From NCBI GenBank assembly GCA_041390465.1, contig JAWKPW010000007.1, forward strand, positions 1 to 64,000: a stretch of DNA of 64,000 bases, read 5' to 3'. The notes under the pieces are model-generated. The model was not told the origin of the DNA, searched no databases, and was given only the letters and a program-made list of their open reading frames with translations. Source of the DNA: JAABRU01 sp041390465 (GTDB lineage: Bacteria; Desulfobacterota; Desulfobacteria; Desulfobacterales; Desulfococcaceae). The stretch's first letter is position 1, and the number at the start of each line of letters is the position of its first letter. A program made the translations under genes and the position numbers. Below, piece by piece: positions 25,489 through 34,057 of this stretch.

Positions 25489-26374
25489 TCCGCATTTGTG
25501 CACCGGCTGCGGACTGTGCATACGGGTCTGTCCCTCAGACACAATCTCCATGCAGGGGGACAAGGCTGCGGTAAACGGAAAGGAATGTCTGAACTGCGGA
25601 CACTGCGCGGCTGTCTGTCCCGCAGGTGCGGTACGGGTTGCGGCACTGGAAAATGATGCCCTGACATTTCAGACCTTCCGGCAGGAGGATGGCTGGCTTT
25701 CCTTTGGGGATTTTGACACAGCCGCGCTGGTGCGCCTGATGCGCTCCCGCCGTTCCTGCCGGAATTACACAGACAGACCGGTGGAAAAAGCCCTTCTGGA
25801 GGATTTGGTAAAAATGGGCATAACCGCTCCTTCAGGAACCAACAGTCAGAAATGGACCTTCACTCTGCTCTCTTCCCGTAACCAAGTGCTGGCATTGAGA
25901 GAAAAAATCGGTGATTTCTTCCGCAGACTCAATCACATGGCTGAAAAAAAATGGCTGCGGACACTTCTGCGGTGCATGGGAAAACCCCAGTTGGAAAGGT
26001 ATTGGCAGGAATATTGCGAATCTGTGAAAAATGCCCTGTCTGAATACGAAAACTCCGGCAGAGATCGCCTGTTTCACGGTGCTGCGGCAGCCATTATCGC
26101 GGGATCGGAACCCGGGGCAAGCTGCCCTGCGGAAGATGCGCTGCTGGCCACTCAGAACATTCTGCTGGGCGCACATGCTCTGGGACTGGGAACCTGTCTC
26201 ATCGGTTTTGCAGTGGAAGCCATGCGCCGGGACAAAGAAATTGCCCGCTTTGCAGGCATTCCGGAAGGAGAAAAAGTTTATTCCGTGATTGCACTGGGAT
26301 ACCCGAATGAGAAATATCAGCGGCTCACAGGCAGGAAAAAGCCGATCATCCGAGATGCGGCAATTCAGATTTGA
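25463..26374 (+). CDS. Nitroreductase with N-terminal 2x[4Fe-4S] ferredoxin domain
   Basis: 303 residues. CTGCGLCIRVCP and CLNCGHCAAVCP bind two 4Fe-4S clusters (residues 13-55). A flavin nitroreductase domain follows: MRSRRSCRNYTDRPV (FMN phosphate arginines), APSGTNSQKW and a C-terminal VIALGYPNEK. Such fusions occur in strict anaerobes and pass electrons from ferredoxin to FMN; the physiological acceptor is unknown. It overlaps the DUF4230 gene by 26 bases. Confidence 0.9.
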   Translation: MKIVTTLIDPHLCTGCGLCIRVCPSDTISMQGDKAAVNGKECLNCGHCAAVCPAGAVRVAALENDALTFQTFRQEDGWLSFGDFDTAALVRLMRSRRSCRNYTDRPVEKALLEDLVKMGITAPSGTNSQKWTFTLLSSRNQVLALREKIGDFFRRLNHMAEKKWLRTLLRCMGKPQLERYWQEYCESVKNALSEYENSGRDRLFHGAAAAIIAGSEPGASCPAEDALLATQNILLGAHALGLGTCLIGFAVEAMRRDKEIARFAGIPEGEKVYSVIALGYPNEKYQRLTGRKKPIIRDAAIQI

Positions 26375-26429
26375 TTTTTGGGTGATCTGCCAAATAAATT
26401 CTTTCACATTCAGAAAAATCCGCGCGCGA

Positions 26430-26460
26430 AGGAGTGCCAAACTTTCAGTTTGGACTCCTC
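26430..26460. repeat. GGAGTGCCAAACTTTCAGTTTGG repeat
   Basis: GGAGTGCCAAACTTTCAG and TTTGGACTCC form a short palindrome. Relatives at 38140-38205, 44861-44930 and 58080-58145. Confidence 0.6.
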
Positions 26461-26673
26461 AAAATGCAAAGAAGATGAACCGGCAAAAGGTCCGATTTTC
26501 AATTTTCCGTCATTACGGAGGAAATTTAAATTCATATTTTTCAATAAGTTATGGACTCAGACTTTCGCCGGAGTGACGTTTTTTCTGACTTTTTGCGGGA
26601 TCAGCAAAGAACGTTTTTTGACAGAATCCAATAACCCACATATTCCGGAAACATCCGGAAGGAGAAAAATCCC

Positions 26674-26922
26674 ATGACTGAAAAAAAGCAAAACGGCAGA
26701 AATTTTCTGACCATTCCCCTGTCTGAACGGGGAATACCGGTTTTCGGTGTCTATTTTCTGGCTCTGGTCGGCCTGATTTATCTGCTGAATCCGGGCGGAG
26801 GCCTCATTGAACTGATTCCCGACAATATCCCCTTTATCGGAAACATGGATGAAGGCGGCGCAACGCTGGCCCTGTGGTACGGTCTGCTGGAGTTTTTTGA
26901 AAGCCGGAAAAGAAAAAAGTGA
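26674..26922 (+). CDS. DUF1232 (YkvA-like) small membrane protein
   Basis: 82 residues with one membrane segment (VFGVYFLALVGLIYLLN) and the DUF1232 motif ELIPDNIPFIGNMDEGG, corresponding to the usual DLIPD-IP-lGylDD. GGAAGGAG lies before the ATG. Function of the family is unknown. A basic tail (ESRKRKK) should face the cytoplasm. Confidence 0.75.
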   Translation: MTEKKQNGRNFLTIPLSERGIPVFGVYFLALVGLIYLLNPGGGLIELIPDNIPFIGNMDEGGATLALWYGLLEFFESRKRKK

Positions 26923-26990
26923 GCAGAATTGGCGGATACTCTCAGGATGAAATTTTTCTGTTTTTCTGAGGATGAGGGGAAAAACAGAAA

Positions 26991-27243
26991 ATCAGTTGTG
27001 CACCCCCCGTTGAATATCTTCCAGAGGCGGTGACATGCACCAACCGGGATCGATCCGCGACACAGACGCCATCACTTATTGCTGCTTCCTTCCGGACCTG
27101 ACAAGGTTCGCGAGTGTCTGTTGCGCGGCGGCCGGTCAGGAATGAAACCTTTCCGGGAGAATATCCTCAGGGGGGAATTCAGCCCCGCATAAAGCGGATT
27201 TCGGGTACAGGGCACCGCCAGCTCCCCACCTAGCACAACTGAT
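26991..27243 (-). ncRNA. ffs: SRP RNA, large bacterial type
   Basis: The minus strand contains GTCAGGTCCGGAAGGAAGC, the universal SRP54-binding loop of domain IV. Upstream, GTGCTAGGTGGGG and GCGGTGCCCTGTACC match the Alu-domain start of the Bacillus-type scRNA. The ends ATCAGTTGTGC and GCACAACTGAT pair perfectly over 11 bases, giving a closed RNA of about 250 nt rather than the 110-nt 4.5S form. It guides secretory proteins with Ffh. A promoter lies immediately upstream. Confidence 0.9.
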
Positions 27244-27248
27244 CTGCA

Positions 27249-27276
27249 ATTATAATCTTTCTGCCGCATTTTTCAA
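27249..27276 (-). promoter_or_regulatory. SRP RNA promoter
   Basis: TTGAAA (27271-27276) and TATAAT (27249-27254) on the minus strand, 16 bases apart, just before the RNA. Confidence 0.75.
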
Positions 27277-27336
27277 GGGAAAAAAAGAAATAAATTTCAA
27301 TCATCCGATATTTATGGAAATCACAGGAACAGATTC

Positions 27337-28068
27337 TCAGTTTCCCATAAGAATCCTGCGGGCTTCCTCACGTCCGCTTTCCGTGAGAAAGGATTTTCCG
27401 ATGATCTTTTCCAGACGCTCCCTTTCCAGGGGCTTTTCCCTGTGCTGTTCCGACAGATTCTCAATCAGATCCGCGTCATAAAGGACTTTGAAATTGAGCG
27501 TCTCTTCCGGCCGGGGATGATGGTGATGCCCCACAATGTCACAGACTTCTTCAATCATCTGCTCTTTTGCGCCCAGTTTCGTCAGTATTTCCCTTGCGAT
27601 GGGCGGGCCTTCCAGTTCCTGATATTTGCCAGAGGTGCTGCCGTGCCTGCGCTCTGCCTCGTGAATGCCGATGTCATGCAGATACGCGGCACAGAGAACT
27701 GTGGCCATATCTCCGCCTTCGCTTCTGCCAATGCGATCCGCATACCGTGCCACACGGGTGGCATGACCAATGCGTTTGAAATCTGTTTTGAAATATTTCT
27801 TCATTTCAATGGCCACACGGTCTTTGAGAAGATTTTCCTGTTTTGCCACCACTTCCGGAGGCAGAGTTCCGATGCACTGCTCCGCGTATTTGCAGTAAGC
27901 CGCACATCCGAAATCCATTTTGGGATTGGCAAAACGGTGCCCGCAATGATCGCATTTCCGGGCTGTGTCATCCTTGAAAAATTCCACTTTTCCGCCGCAT
28001 TCAGGGCATTTCACCTCATATATGGCATCCTCTTTCCAGTATTGCGTATCCTGTCCGGGACATCTCAT
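27337..28068 (-). CDS. HD-domain phosphohydrolase with zinc ribbon
   Basis: 243 residues. An N-terminal zinc ribbon (KCPECGGKVEF..CDHCGHRF) is followed by a Cys-containing linker and an HD domain (about 80-220): His in FKRIGHATRVARYA, HD pair in AAYLHDIGI, GHHHHPRP and a final Asp in LYDADLIENL. Metal-dependent phosphohydrolase of HDIG type, likely on a nucleotide; substrate unknown. Single gene. Confidence 0.82.
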   Translation of the reverse strand: MRCPGQDTQYWKEDAIYEVKCPECGGKVEFFKDDTARKCDHCGHRFANPKMDFGCAAYCKYAEQCIGTLPPEVVAKQENLLKDRVAIEMKKYFKTDFKRIGHATRVARYADRIGRSEGGDMATVLCAAYLHDIGIHEAERRHGSTSGKYQELEGPPIAREILTKLGAKEQMIEEVCDIVGHHHHPRPEETLNFKVLYDADLIENLSEQHREKPLERERLEKIIGKSFLTESGREEARRILMGN

Positions 28069-28530
28069 ATGGCAACCTCCTTTATATCATTTGTCACATG
28101 CCGCTGAACGGCATCTGTTTTCCGATTTTTGCAGGACAATATCATAAAACTGTGTGCACTGCTTTGACCTAAATCAAGACTGTGAAATAAAAAAGGTCAA
28201 AGGAGCAAATCTCCTTTTTGGCAGAGGATGGTTTCAAACCCGCCCCTGCGGAAAAGCATCAGCGGATTTAAAAAATCAGACACAGCCTGCCTCTTCTTAA
28301 AAGGAAAATGGCATTTCGCTGTCCTGCAATTTTTCCAATTCCGGACTGATCCGCCAATCTTCCTCTCCCCGCGGATTTGAACAACTATTTGAATTGACGA
28401 AAGACAAAACATCATGATAAAACAGGGATGTAACTTCAGCAGACAACATTTTGTTATAAAATGAAAATTATGCAGATTTCCGGCACATGGGGCACTGTTT
28501 TCCCGGATTCCGGAAAATCAAAGAATAAAA
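28069..28530. other. Intergenic region
   Basis: About 460 bases between divergent genes. It contains a small hairpin AAAGGAG-CAAAT-CTCCTTTTT (28195-28215) and no convincing ORF. Confidence 0.35.
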
Positions 28531-31274
28531 ATGAGCGAATATTTGTATGGCTGTTTTGAAAAACTCAGCATTGTTGATCCTGATCTGACACAAACGCTCC
28601 TGTCCTGTCTTGAGAAAAAAAACAAACCCTTTTCCCGTGAGGATCTGGACGCGGCTGAGGAGGATATTCTCTGGGCTTTTGTTCAGGACATTGAACTGGG
28701 TGAGATGGCAGCAAAAGGATATGCCGCGCTGATCGGTGATGCCTCTCCGGAACGGGTGGGGATATACCGGGATGTGCTCCACCGTGCCTGCGAAAAAGGG
28801 CTGAATCTGGGCCGCATGATGGCCCTGTACTGGGTTCCGGTGCTGAAATACGGAAATTCGGACTGTCTGGAGCGTTTTCCCGAACTTGTCCGGGCCATGC
28901 TTGCCAAAGGTGAGTATCTCCTCAAAAAGCCTCTGGATTATCTCTCCCTGCTTCTGGAAAGGGAAAATCATGCGGCTGTCACGGCTTTCATGGGACTGCT
29001 GCAGGATGTTTTTTCCCGGGATCTGCCCTATAAGGAAAGTCTTGCCCTTGCCCGTGCAATTCCCCAGTCTGTCAGCAGTTTCTCGCCGGAAAAGCAAAGC
29101 TGGCAGGTTTCCCAGATTCGCCGGATTGCCCGCGCGGATGTTTCCCTGACTGCGCCTTTTCTCACAGCTTTGGAAAAGGGGCTGGGGCTGCTTTCAGAAC
29201 AGGGGCTGAAAACCTTTGTGACACTGGGACTGGAAAGATTTGCGCGCAGCGAACCCGCAGGCAGAAAATTCCTTTCTCTGGAATCCAGGCCCGGAACGGA
29301 CGCGTGCAAAGAACTGCTGGTGACCGTATCCCCTGCCCAAATAAAGCACCTAGTTGAACCGCTATCTCCGGAAACGCCGGTTCGGGGCTGTCTGTGCGTT
29401 CCTTTCTGCCGTGCCCCAAATCTTTTTCCGCAAAAAAATGCCGCTGATCTGCTCGGACGGAAAACATATTTATCTTCCGGATCATGTTTGCCAATCTTGA
29501 AACACTGGCGGAAAATACGGATCTGCAAATGCCTTGTCAAACTGGAATCCGCATTTTATAGATTCGGCACATTTGATTTGATCTGGGACGTGCCATCCGG
29601 CATTGCGGCAGTCCGTTGAAAATTCCGCCCGATCTTCCCATCCATCTTTCCGATATGGAAAGATTTTTTCATCTTTTTCCCATCCCGCGTCTGGCAGGGG
29701 ATTTGTTCCATATTTTTGAACAGGGACGCATCCGCATTCTGCTGAAAAAATTTTATCCCGGCATTTGCCGCCACGGTTTTCCGCTTTTGCAAAAAGAAGC
29801 CCGGCAGATGGAACAGTCTGCTTTATCTGAAAATCCTCTGTTTTTTCTTTACCGCTGCATCGCGCTGGGAGAATCAGCGGAAAACATCAGAGGTCCGGAT
29901 GCAATGCTCCCAATTGTCCGGTGTTTTGCCGACAGTGTGAATTCTGACGCAAAAACAGAAGCATGTGCAGGTCTGACATGGCGTTTTTATCCGCACGCGG
30001 CAGAAAGGATGGCTGTTTTGATCAAAGAAAAGCTGCATGAAAAAAATTGTCCGGAACTGCAAATTCCCTTTGGACGGAAACTGCGGCCTGACATGGTGCA
30101 TGCGGCTTTCCGGGAAACTGCGGACAAAGCCCGGCAGATAAAGGTGCGTCTGGAGGAAAAGGGTCTGAAAGCCTATGGCTCTGATATTCAGAAAAAACTG
30201 CTGGAAAAACAGGGCAGCCTGAGCCGCGAGGATATTGCGGAAATCGTGCTGATGCGTCAGAAAGAGGAAAATTCTGAAGCAGTCTCCTGTCCGGCAGTGG
30301 TTTCTGATCTGCAGCTGCCGGATTTGTCTGAAATTATTGGCAGCATGGGAACAGACGGGCACGAAGATGCCTCGTCCCCCCATCCGGTTTTCCGTTACAG
30401 AGAATGGGACAGCCGCACAGGCGATTATCTGCCGGATCATGTGCGGGTGGCCGAGCGTTTTATGACAGAAATTCCGTCAGATTTCTATCCGCGCATTCTT
30501 CACTCGCGCTATGGCCTTGTGCGCGCCATGCGCAGGGCCTTTGAACTGCTCAAACCCGAAGCTCTCAGCATTCTGCGGCAATGGACAGAGGGGGATGAGT
30601 TTGATTACCGGGCTCTGCTGGATTTTGCCATTGACCGGAAAGCCGGGCTTATGCCATCGGATCGACTGTATATCAAGCGCATCAAACAGCAGCGCAATGT
30701 CGCGGTTCTCCTGCTTACGGATCTGTCCCGATCCACGGCCAACCGGGTTTTCGGCTCCCAGGCCACTGTGATGGATATGGAAAAAGAGGCCATTGTTCTG
30801 TTCTGTGAGGCATTGGAAGTGGCCGGAGATGATTTTGCCATCGCGGGATTTTCCGGAACCGGCAGGCTGTCTGTGGATTATTTCCGAATCAAGGATTTTG
30901 GGGAACCCGTAAATGACAAGGTGAAAAACCGCATCAACGGCATGTCGCCGCTGCGCAGCACGCGAATGGGCGCGGCCATCCGTCATGCCACCCGGCAGTT
31001 GGAGCAGGTTCCTGCAAAGGTGCGGATTCTGATTGTGCTCAGTGACGGATTTCCCAATGACACAGATTACAAACGGGAATACGCGATTGCAGATACCCGG
31101 CGGGCTGTTTCCGAAGCACGGGCAAAAAACATCCATGCACGCGCGATCACTGTCAATATTGTGGGAGATGAGCAGTTGGATGAACTCTACGGCAGTTTTC
31201 ATCACAATGTCATTTCAGACGTGCGGGAACTGCCGGACAAGCTTCTGCGGATTTACAGCAGCCTGACCCGGTGA
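28531..31274 (+). pseudogene. NorD-like VWA-domain gene broken by several frameshifts
   Basis: Two open frames (28531-29619 and 29616-31274) together make one NorD/CoxE-type protein. The N-terminal 280 residues are helical repeats. Between 29400 and 29620 the homologous sequence jumps frames: SDGKHIYLPDHV is in frame +1 relative to the first ORF, NLETLAENTDLQM in the third, KCLVKLESAFYRFGTF back in the first, and DLGRAIRHCGSP in the frame of the second ORF. One base missing near 29575 (GATTTGAT) joins the last two. At least four indels are needed, so no full product can be made. Confidence 0.75.
29616..31274 (+). CDS. VWA-domain C-terminal fragment of NorD-like protein
   Basis: 552 residues open from a TTG at 29616. 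IHLSDMERFFHLFPIPRLAGDL near the start is already inside the family, so this start is artificial. The C-terminal von Willebrand A domain (about 350-550) is intact: MIDAS LLTDLSRST near 373, SPLRSTRMGAAIRHA, and VLSDGFPNDTDY. In NorD and CoxE families this domain assists an AAA ATPase in metal-enzyme activation; no AAA partner gene lies here. It may still yield a stable fragment. Confidence 0.6.
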   Translation: MKIPPDLPIHLSDMERFFHLFPIPRLAGDLFHIFEQGRIRILLKKFYPGICRHGFPLLQKEARQMEQSALSENPLFFLYRCIALGESAENIRGPDAMLPIVRCFADSVNSDAKTEACAGLTWRFYPHAAERMAVLIKEKLHEKNCPELQIPFGRKLRPDMVHAAFRETADKARQIKVRLEEKGLKAYGSDIQKKLLEKQGSLSREDIAEIVLMRQKEENSEAVSCPAVVSDLQLPDLSEIIGSMGTDGHEDASSPHPVFRYREWDSRTGDYLPDHVRVAERFMTEIPSDFYPRILHSRYGLVRAMRRAFELLKPEALSILRQWTEGDEFDYRALLDFAIDRKAGLMPSDRLYIKRIKQQRNVAVLLLTDLSRSTANRVFGSQATVMDMEKEAIVLFCEALEVAGDDFAIAGFSGTGRLSVDYFRIKDFGEPVNDKVKNRINGMSPLRSTRMGAAIRHATRQLEQVPAKVRILIVLSDGFPNDTDYKREYAIADTRRAVSEARAKNIHARAITVNIVGDEQLDELYGSFHHNVISDVRELPDKLLRIYSSLTR

Positions 31275-31397
31275 GAGGAGGAAGCCGGATGACAGGAAAT
31301 CTGAAAACCGGCTGTGCATTGACCGCCCTGCAAAACTTTGTATTTGTGTCTTCGCTGCAGAACACGGGGGCATCAGTGCCAAAATCTTTTTCAGATT

Positions 31398-32267
31398 TCA
31401 TATGAGAACCGGGCGTTCCTTTGAAACACCGGCTGGATGAGAGATGCTGCGAAGCACAGCCAGTGCGGCCCAGTCTTTTTCCTCTTTCTGCCAGACAGGG
31501 GAAAAATCCTGCCGGGTGTAAGCATTGAGCAGGTGTGAAACTTCATCCCCATGAATGCCGGACAGAAGCAGCGCACAGTTGTGCGCGGCCAGCCGCAGTA
31601 TCTGTTCGTACAGATGATTAAGGGTGGGAAGCCGCAGATTTGCAATGATCAGATCAAATGATCGGGATGAAAGATTTTCCAACGGAGTTTCAGATACTTC
31701 CAGACGGTCTTCCAATGCGTTGATCCGCGCATTTTCCCGTGCCTCACTGATGGCACAGGGATCAATATCCAGACCGGTTCCCGCATTCATTCCCAGTTTC
31801 AGGGCAGCAATGGCAAGCACGCCGGAACCGGTTCCAATATCCAGAACCCGCCCCTGTCCAAAGTGCAAACGCGTTTGGTTCAGCAGAAAATCAACTCCCC
31901 GCAGGCACATTCTTGTGGTCGGGTGATGCCCGTCTCCGAAAGAGGCTCCGTGCAGCAGCCGCACAGCGCTTATGCCCGGTTCCGGAGTGAAGGGAACCGT
32001 TGCGGGAACCAGCACCAGCCGGGGAGAGATCTGCACGGCACGGTTGAAAGAGATGTCAATAACCGTGCGTCCATGCCGATCCGCGTAAGCCAGATGCCCG
32101 GATGTCACCAGAGAACGGATCAGATCTCCGGCACTTCTTTTCTCCAGACCAAAGGAGCGGGAAAGCAAGGCGGTCAGTTCGACGGGAGTGAATTTTTCCG
32201 CTCTTTTTTCCACCAGTTCAACAACCTGTTGTCCAAGATCCTCTGTCTGTGCGGATGTCCGTTTCAA
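31398..32267 (-). CDS. prmA: Ribosomal protein L11 methyltransferase-like protein
   Basis: 289 residues. An N-terminal winged-helix-like region (about 1-70) replaces the usual PrmA substrate domain. The methyltransferase core has GASFGDGHHPTTRMCL, SAM motif I VLDIGTGSGVLAIAALKLG, acidic end of strand 2 (GLDIDPCAI) and motif IV DLIIANL in place of NPP. These are PrmA features; the N-terminus differs, so L11 may not be the only substrate. Single gene on the minus strand. Confidence 0.75.
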   Translation of the reverse strand: MKRTSAQTEDLGQQVVELVEKRAEKFTPVELTALLSRSFGLEKRSAGDLIRSLVTSGHLAYADRHGRTVIDISFNRAVQISPRLVLVPATVPFTPEPGISAVRLLHGASFGDGHHPTTRMCLRGVDFLLNQTRLHFGQGRVLDIGTGSGVLAIAALKLGMNAGTGLDIDPCAISEARENARINALEDRLEVSETPLENLSSRSFDLIIANLRLPTLNHLYEQILRLAAHNCALLLSGIHGDEVSHLLNAYTRQDFSPVWQKEEKDWAALAVLRSISHPAGVSKERPVLI

Positions 32268-32323
32268 TGCGTTTCTGCCTCAGCGATGTTTATGATTGGA
32301 GAGGATTCAATTCACCTGTTCTC

Positions 32324-32427
32324 ATACCAATTCCCCATTGGTTTGATACAGTCATATTGACATTTTTCCAAAAATTGTAAACTGTTATACCAGTTCAGAT
32401 TGTATTATATCAATGGCAAATCGGTAT
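32324..32427. repeat. MITE-like element, copy 2
   Basis: 104 bases. ATACCAATTCCCCATTGG at the left and ATCAATGGCAAATCGGTAT at the right are inverse copies. Confidence 0.7.
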
Positions 32428-32527
32428 TATAAGAACATTTTCATAAAAAGACTGTGCAATCCGAAATTTTGCCTGTTTTCTGAGTTTTTCCAATAATGAT
32501 CTTGACTTCGTTTATCATTTGGTATTT

Positions 32528-32914
32528 TTAGGCCCGAATCAAAAAACCAGGCACACCTGTTTTGTGCAAATTGCAAATTTCTGCCATATTCCGGGCATCC
32601 ATTTCATCCGGAAGAACCAGATCGGCTTTTTTTCCCATGCGAGCGCGATAGCGGCCGATTCATCAAGATCCAAATCTTTTTTAAGCAGCCTGGCCAGTTC
32701 CGTTTTTCAAACTGACGATTTCAATCCAGCCTGCCTGCATAATTTCATCAGCCCCGGCCTTGCCTTTGCCATCAACAGTCAGTTCCTGCCAGACTTCTTC
32801 AGGAACAGTAATTCCGGCAAACAATTTCTGCAGGAGATTCAGTTGTCCTGCAACTTCCAGATTCACCAGCTTCATCAGAGGTGAGGAATTGCTGATGAGC
32901 AGTTTATTCTTCAT
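32528..32914 (-). pseudogene. DUF3368 PIN-domain toxin with two frameshifts
   Basis: The first 75 residues from ATG 32914 (LLISNSSPLMKLVNLE, VPEEVWQEL) are a DUF3368 PIN domain, but the frame ends early. ELARLLKKDLDLDESAAIALAW continues in a second frame and DLVLPDEMDARNMAE, through GVPGFLIRA, in a third, ending at 32528. Two single-base indels (near 32705 and 32635) would restore a normal 125-130-residue nuclease toxin. Its start overlaps the antitoxin end by 11 bases. Confidence 0.75.
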
Positions 32915-33160
32915 ATGCAAATTTTATATCCTCTTCCAAATTTTCCCGTGTGCAGTGTCTCGGAATTTTCCTGTCGTCCAGTTTTTCGGCAAAGCCCCAT
33001 TTGGAAAGATGCGCCAGTTCCCTTGCCTTGGCGAATGAAAGAAATCTCTGCTGATACAGATGAATGGCAAGTTCTTCTGTGAGTTTCTTTTTTACCAGTT
33101 CAACAGGTATTCTCAGGGAAAGTACAATTTTTTTGGAATTTCAATCTGAACAGTTTTCAT
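32904..33160 (-). pseudogene. UPF0175 antitoxin frameshifted in an A-run
   Basis: From ATG 33160 (AAGGAG upstream) the frame reads MKTVQIEIPKK and then stops after four residues. Adding one A to a run of seven gives IVLSLRIPVELVKKKLTEEL..LSFAKARELAHLSKWGFAEKL to a TAA at 32904, a complete UPF0175 protein of about 85 residues. UPF0175 proteins are antitoxins of PIN toxins such as the DUF3368 gene that follows. The homopolymer makes either slippage or a read error plausible. Confidence 0.75.
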
Positions 33161-33311
33161 AACCCGTATCTCCTTTCCCGGCAGAGGATCAAATATGAAA
33201 AATGTTTCAGAGGGAAGGAGCTTCTGAATGATGCAATAATACGATATTTTCCGGAAAATGAAAACAGATTTTGCAAAAACAGCTTTTGCTCCGAAAAAAA
33301 CTTGATTTGAT

Positions 33312-33359
33312 ACCTGTCTGCTTATATAGTAAATGTTTGACAACAATTTGCAGACAGGT
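33312..33359 (+). promoter_or_regulatory. Inverted repeat spanning the leader of the EIIA/ClC operon
   Basis: ACCTGTCTGC (33312-33321) and GCAGACAGGT (33350-33359) are perfect inverse copies 28 bases apart, ending nine bases before the start codon. A TATATAGT box lies between the arms. The second arm includes AGGT of the ribosome site, so the pair could be an operator or an RNA stem hiding that site. Confidence 0.5.
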
Positions 33360-33367
33360 GAATCAGG

Positions 33368-34057
33368 ATGAAACTCACAATTGATGAAGTGGCCCAATAT
33401 CTGGATTTGCCTGCCGGAACCCTGAAACGCTGGGTGCGGCAGGGCAGAATTCCCATACAGAAAAGCGGGGACGGCTATGTTTTCAAAAAGTCGGTTCTGG
33501 AGAAATGGGCAGAAAGCCATAACCTTCTGTTTTCCGATTCGGAAAAGAATTCCGTTTCTGCTGCCCAGCCGGAACAGGAAAATCTGCTGCCTGTGATGCG
33601 CCGGGGAGACATTTTTTATGATCTGGCAGGCCATGATACGGAAACAGTGCTGCAATCCGCTGTTGACAGAATGGATCATCTCACAGAAGCGGAAAGAACG
33701 GAACTTTGCCTGCATCTGCTGGACAGAGAGCGCCTTACCTCCACAGGCATCGGGAAGGGAATTGCCATTCCCCATCCCCGGACGCCCATGCCGGAAATCA
33801 TCGGCCGTCCCCTGATTTTCACCTGTTTTCCTGAACATCCCGTGGCATTCAATGCAGTGGACAGAAAAGCGGTTTTTGTTCTCTTCATTCTGCTCAGTCC
33901 CAGTTCCAGATGCCATCTGCACCTGCTTTCCCGCCTGTCTTTCTGTCTGCGGGAGGATTCTTTTGTGCAGTTTCTGAGAACAAAACCCCAGGCAGAGGAA
34001 ATTTATGCCAGGATAGCGGATGCCGAAGCCCGTCTGGATCAGAAGGAGAGCTTTTAG
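33368..34057 (+). CDS. HTH-EIIA fusion protein (PTS IIA-like)
   Basis: 229 residues. An excisionase/MerR-type helix-turn-helix (MKLTIDEVAQYLDLPAGTLKRWVRQGRIP, 1-50) is joined to an EIIA fructose/Ntr-type domain (about 80-220) with phospho-His in GIGKGIAIPHPRTP. No EIIB or EIIC lies nearby, so it is a regulator rather than a sugar importer. It is directly followed, with no gap, by a ClC channel, suggesting phosphorylation-linked control of that channel. Confidence 0.82.
   Translation: MKLTIDEVAQYLDLPAGTLKRWVRQGRIPIQKSGDGYVFKKSVLEKWAESHNLLFSDSEKNSVSAAQPEQENLLPVMRRGDIFYDLAGHDTETVLQSAVDRMDHLTEAERTELCLHLLDRERLTSTGIGKGIAIPHPRTPMPEIIGRPLIFTCFPEHPVAFNAVDRKAVFVLFILLSPSSRCHLHLLSRLSFCLREDSFVQFLRTKPQAEEIYARIADAEARLDQKESF

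Noticed and set aside
31288..31404. 38-codon ORF with AGGAGG after the NorD-like gene
   Set aside because: Despite the good ribosome site, its body is a dispersed repeat (inverse of 14345-14432) and the product resembles nothing.
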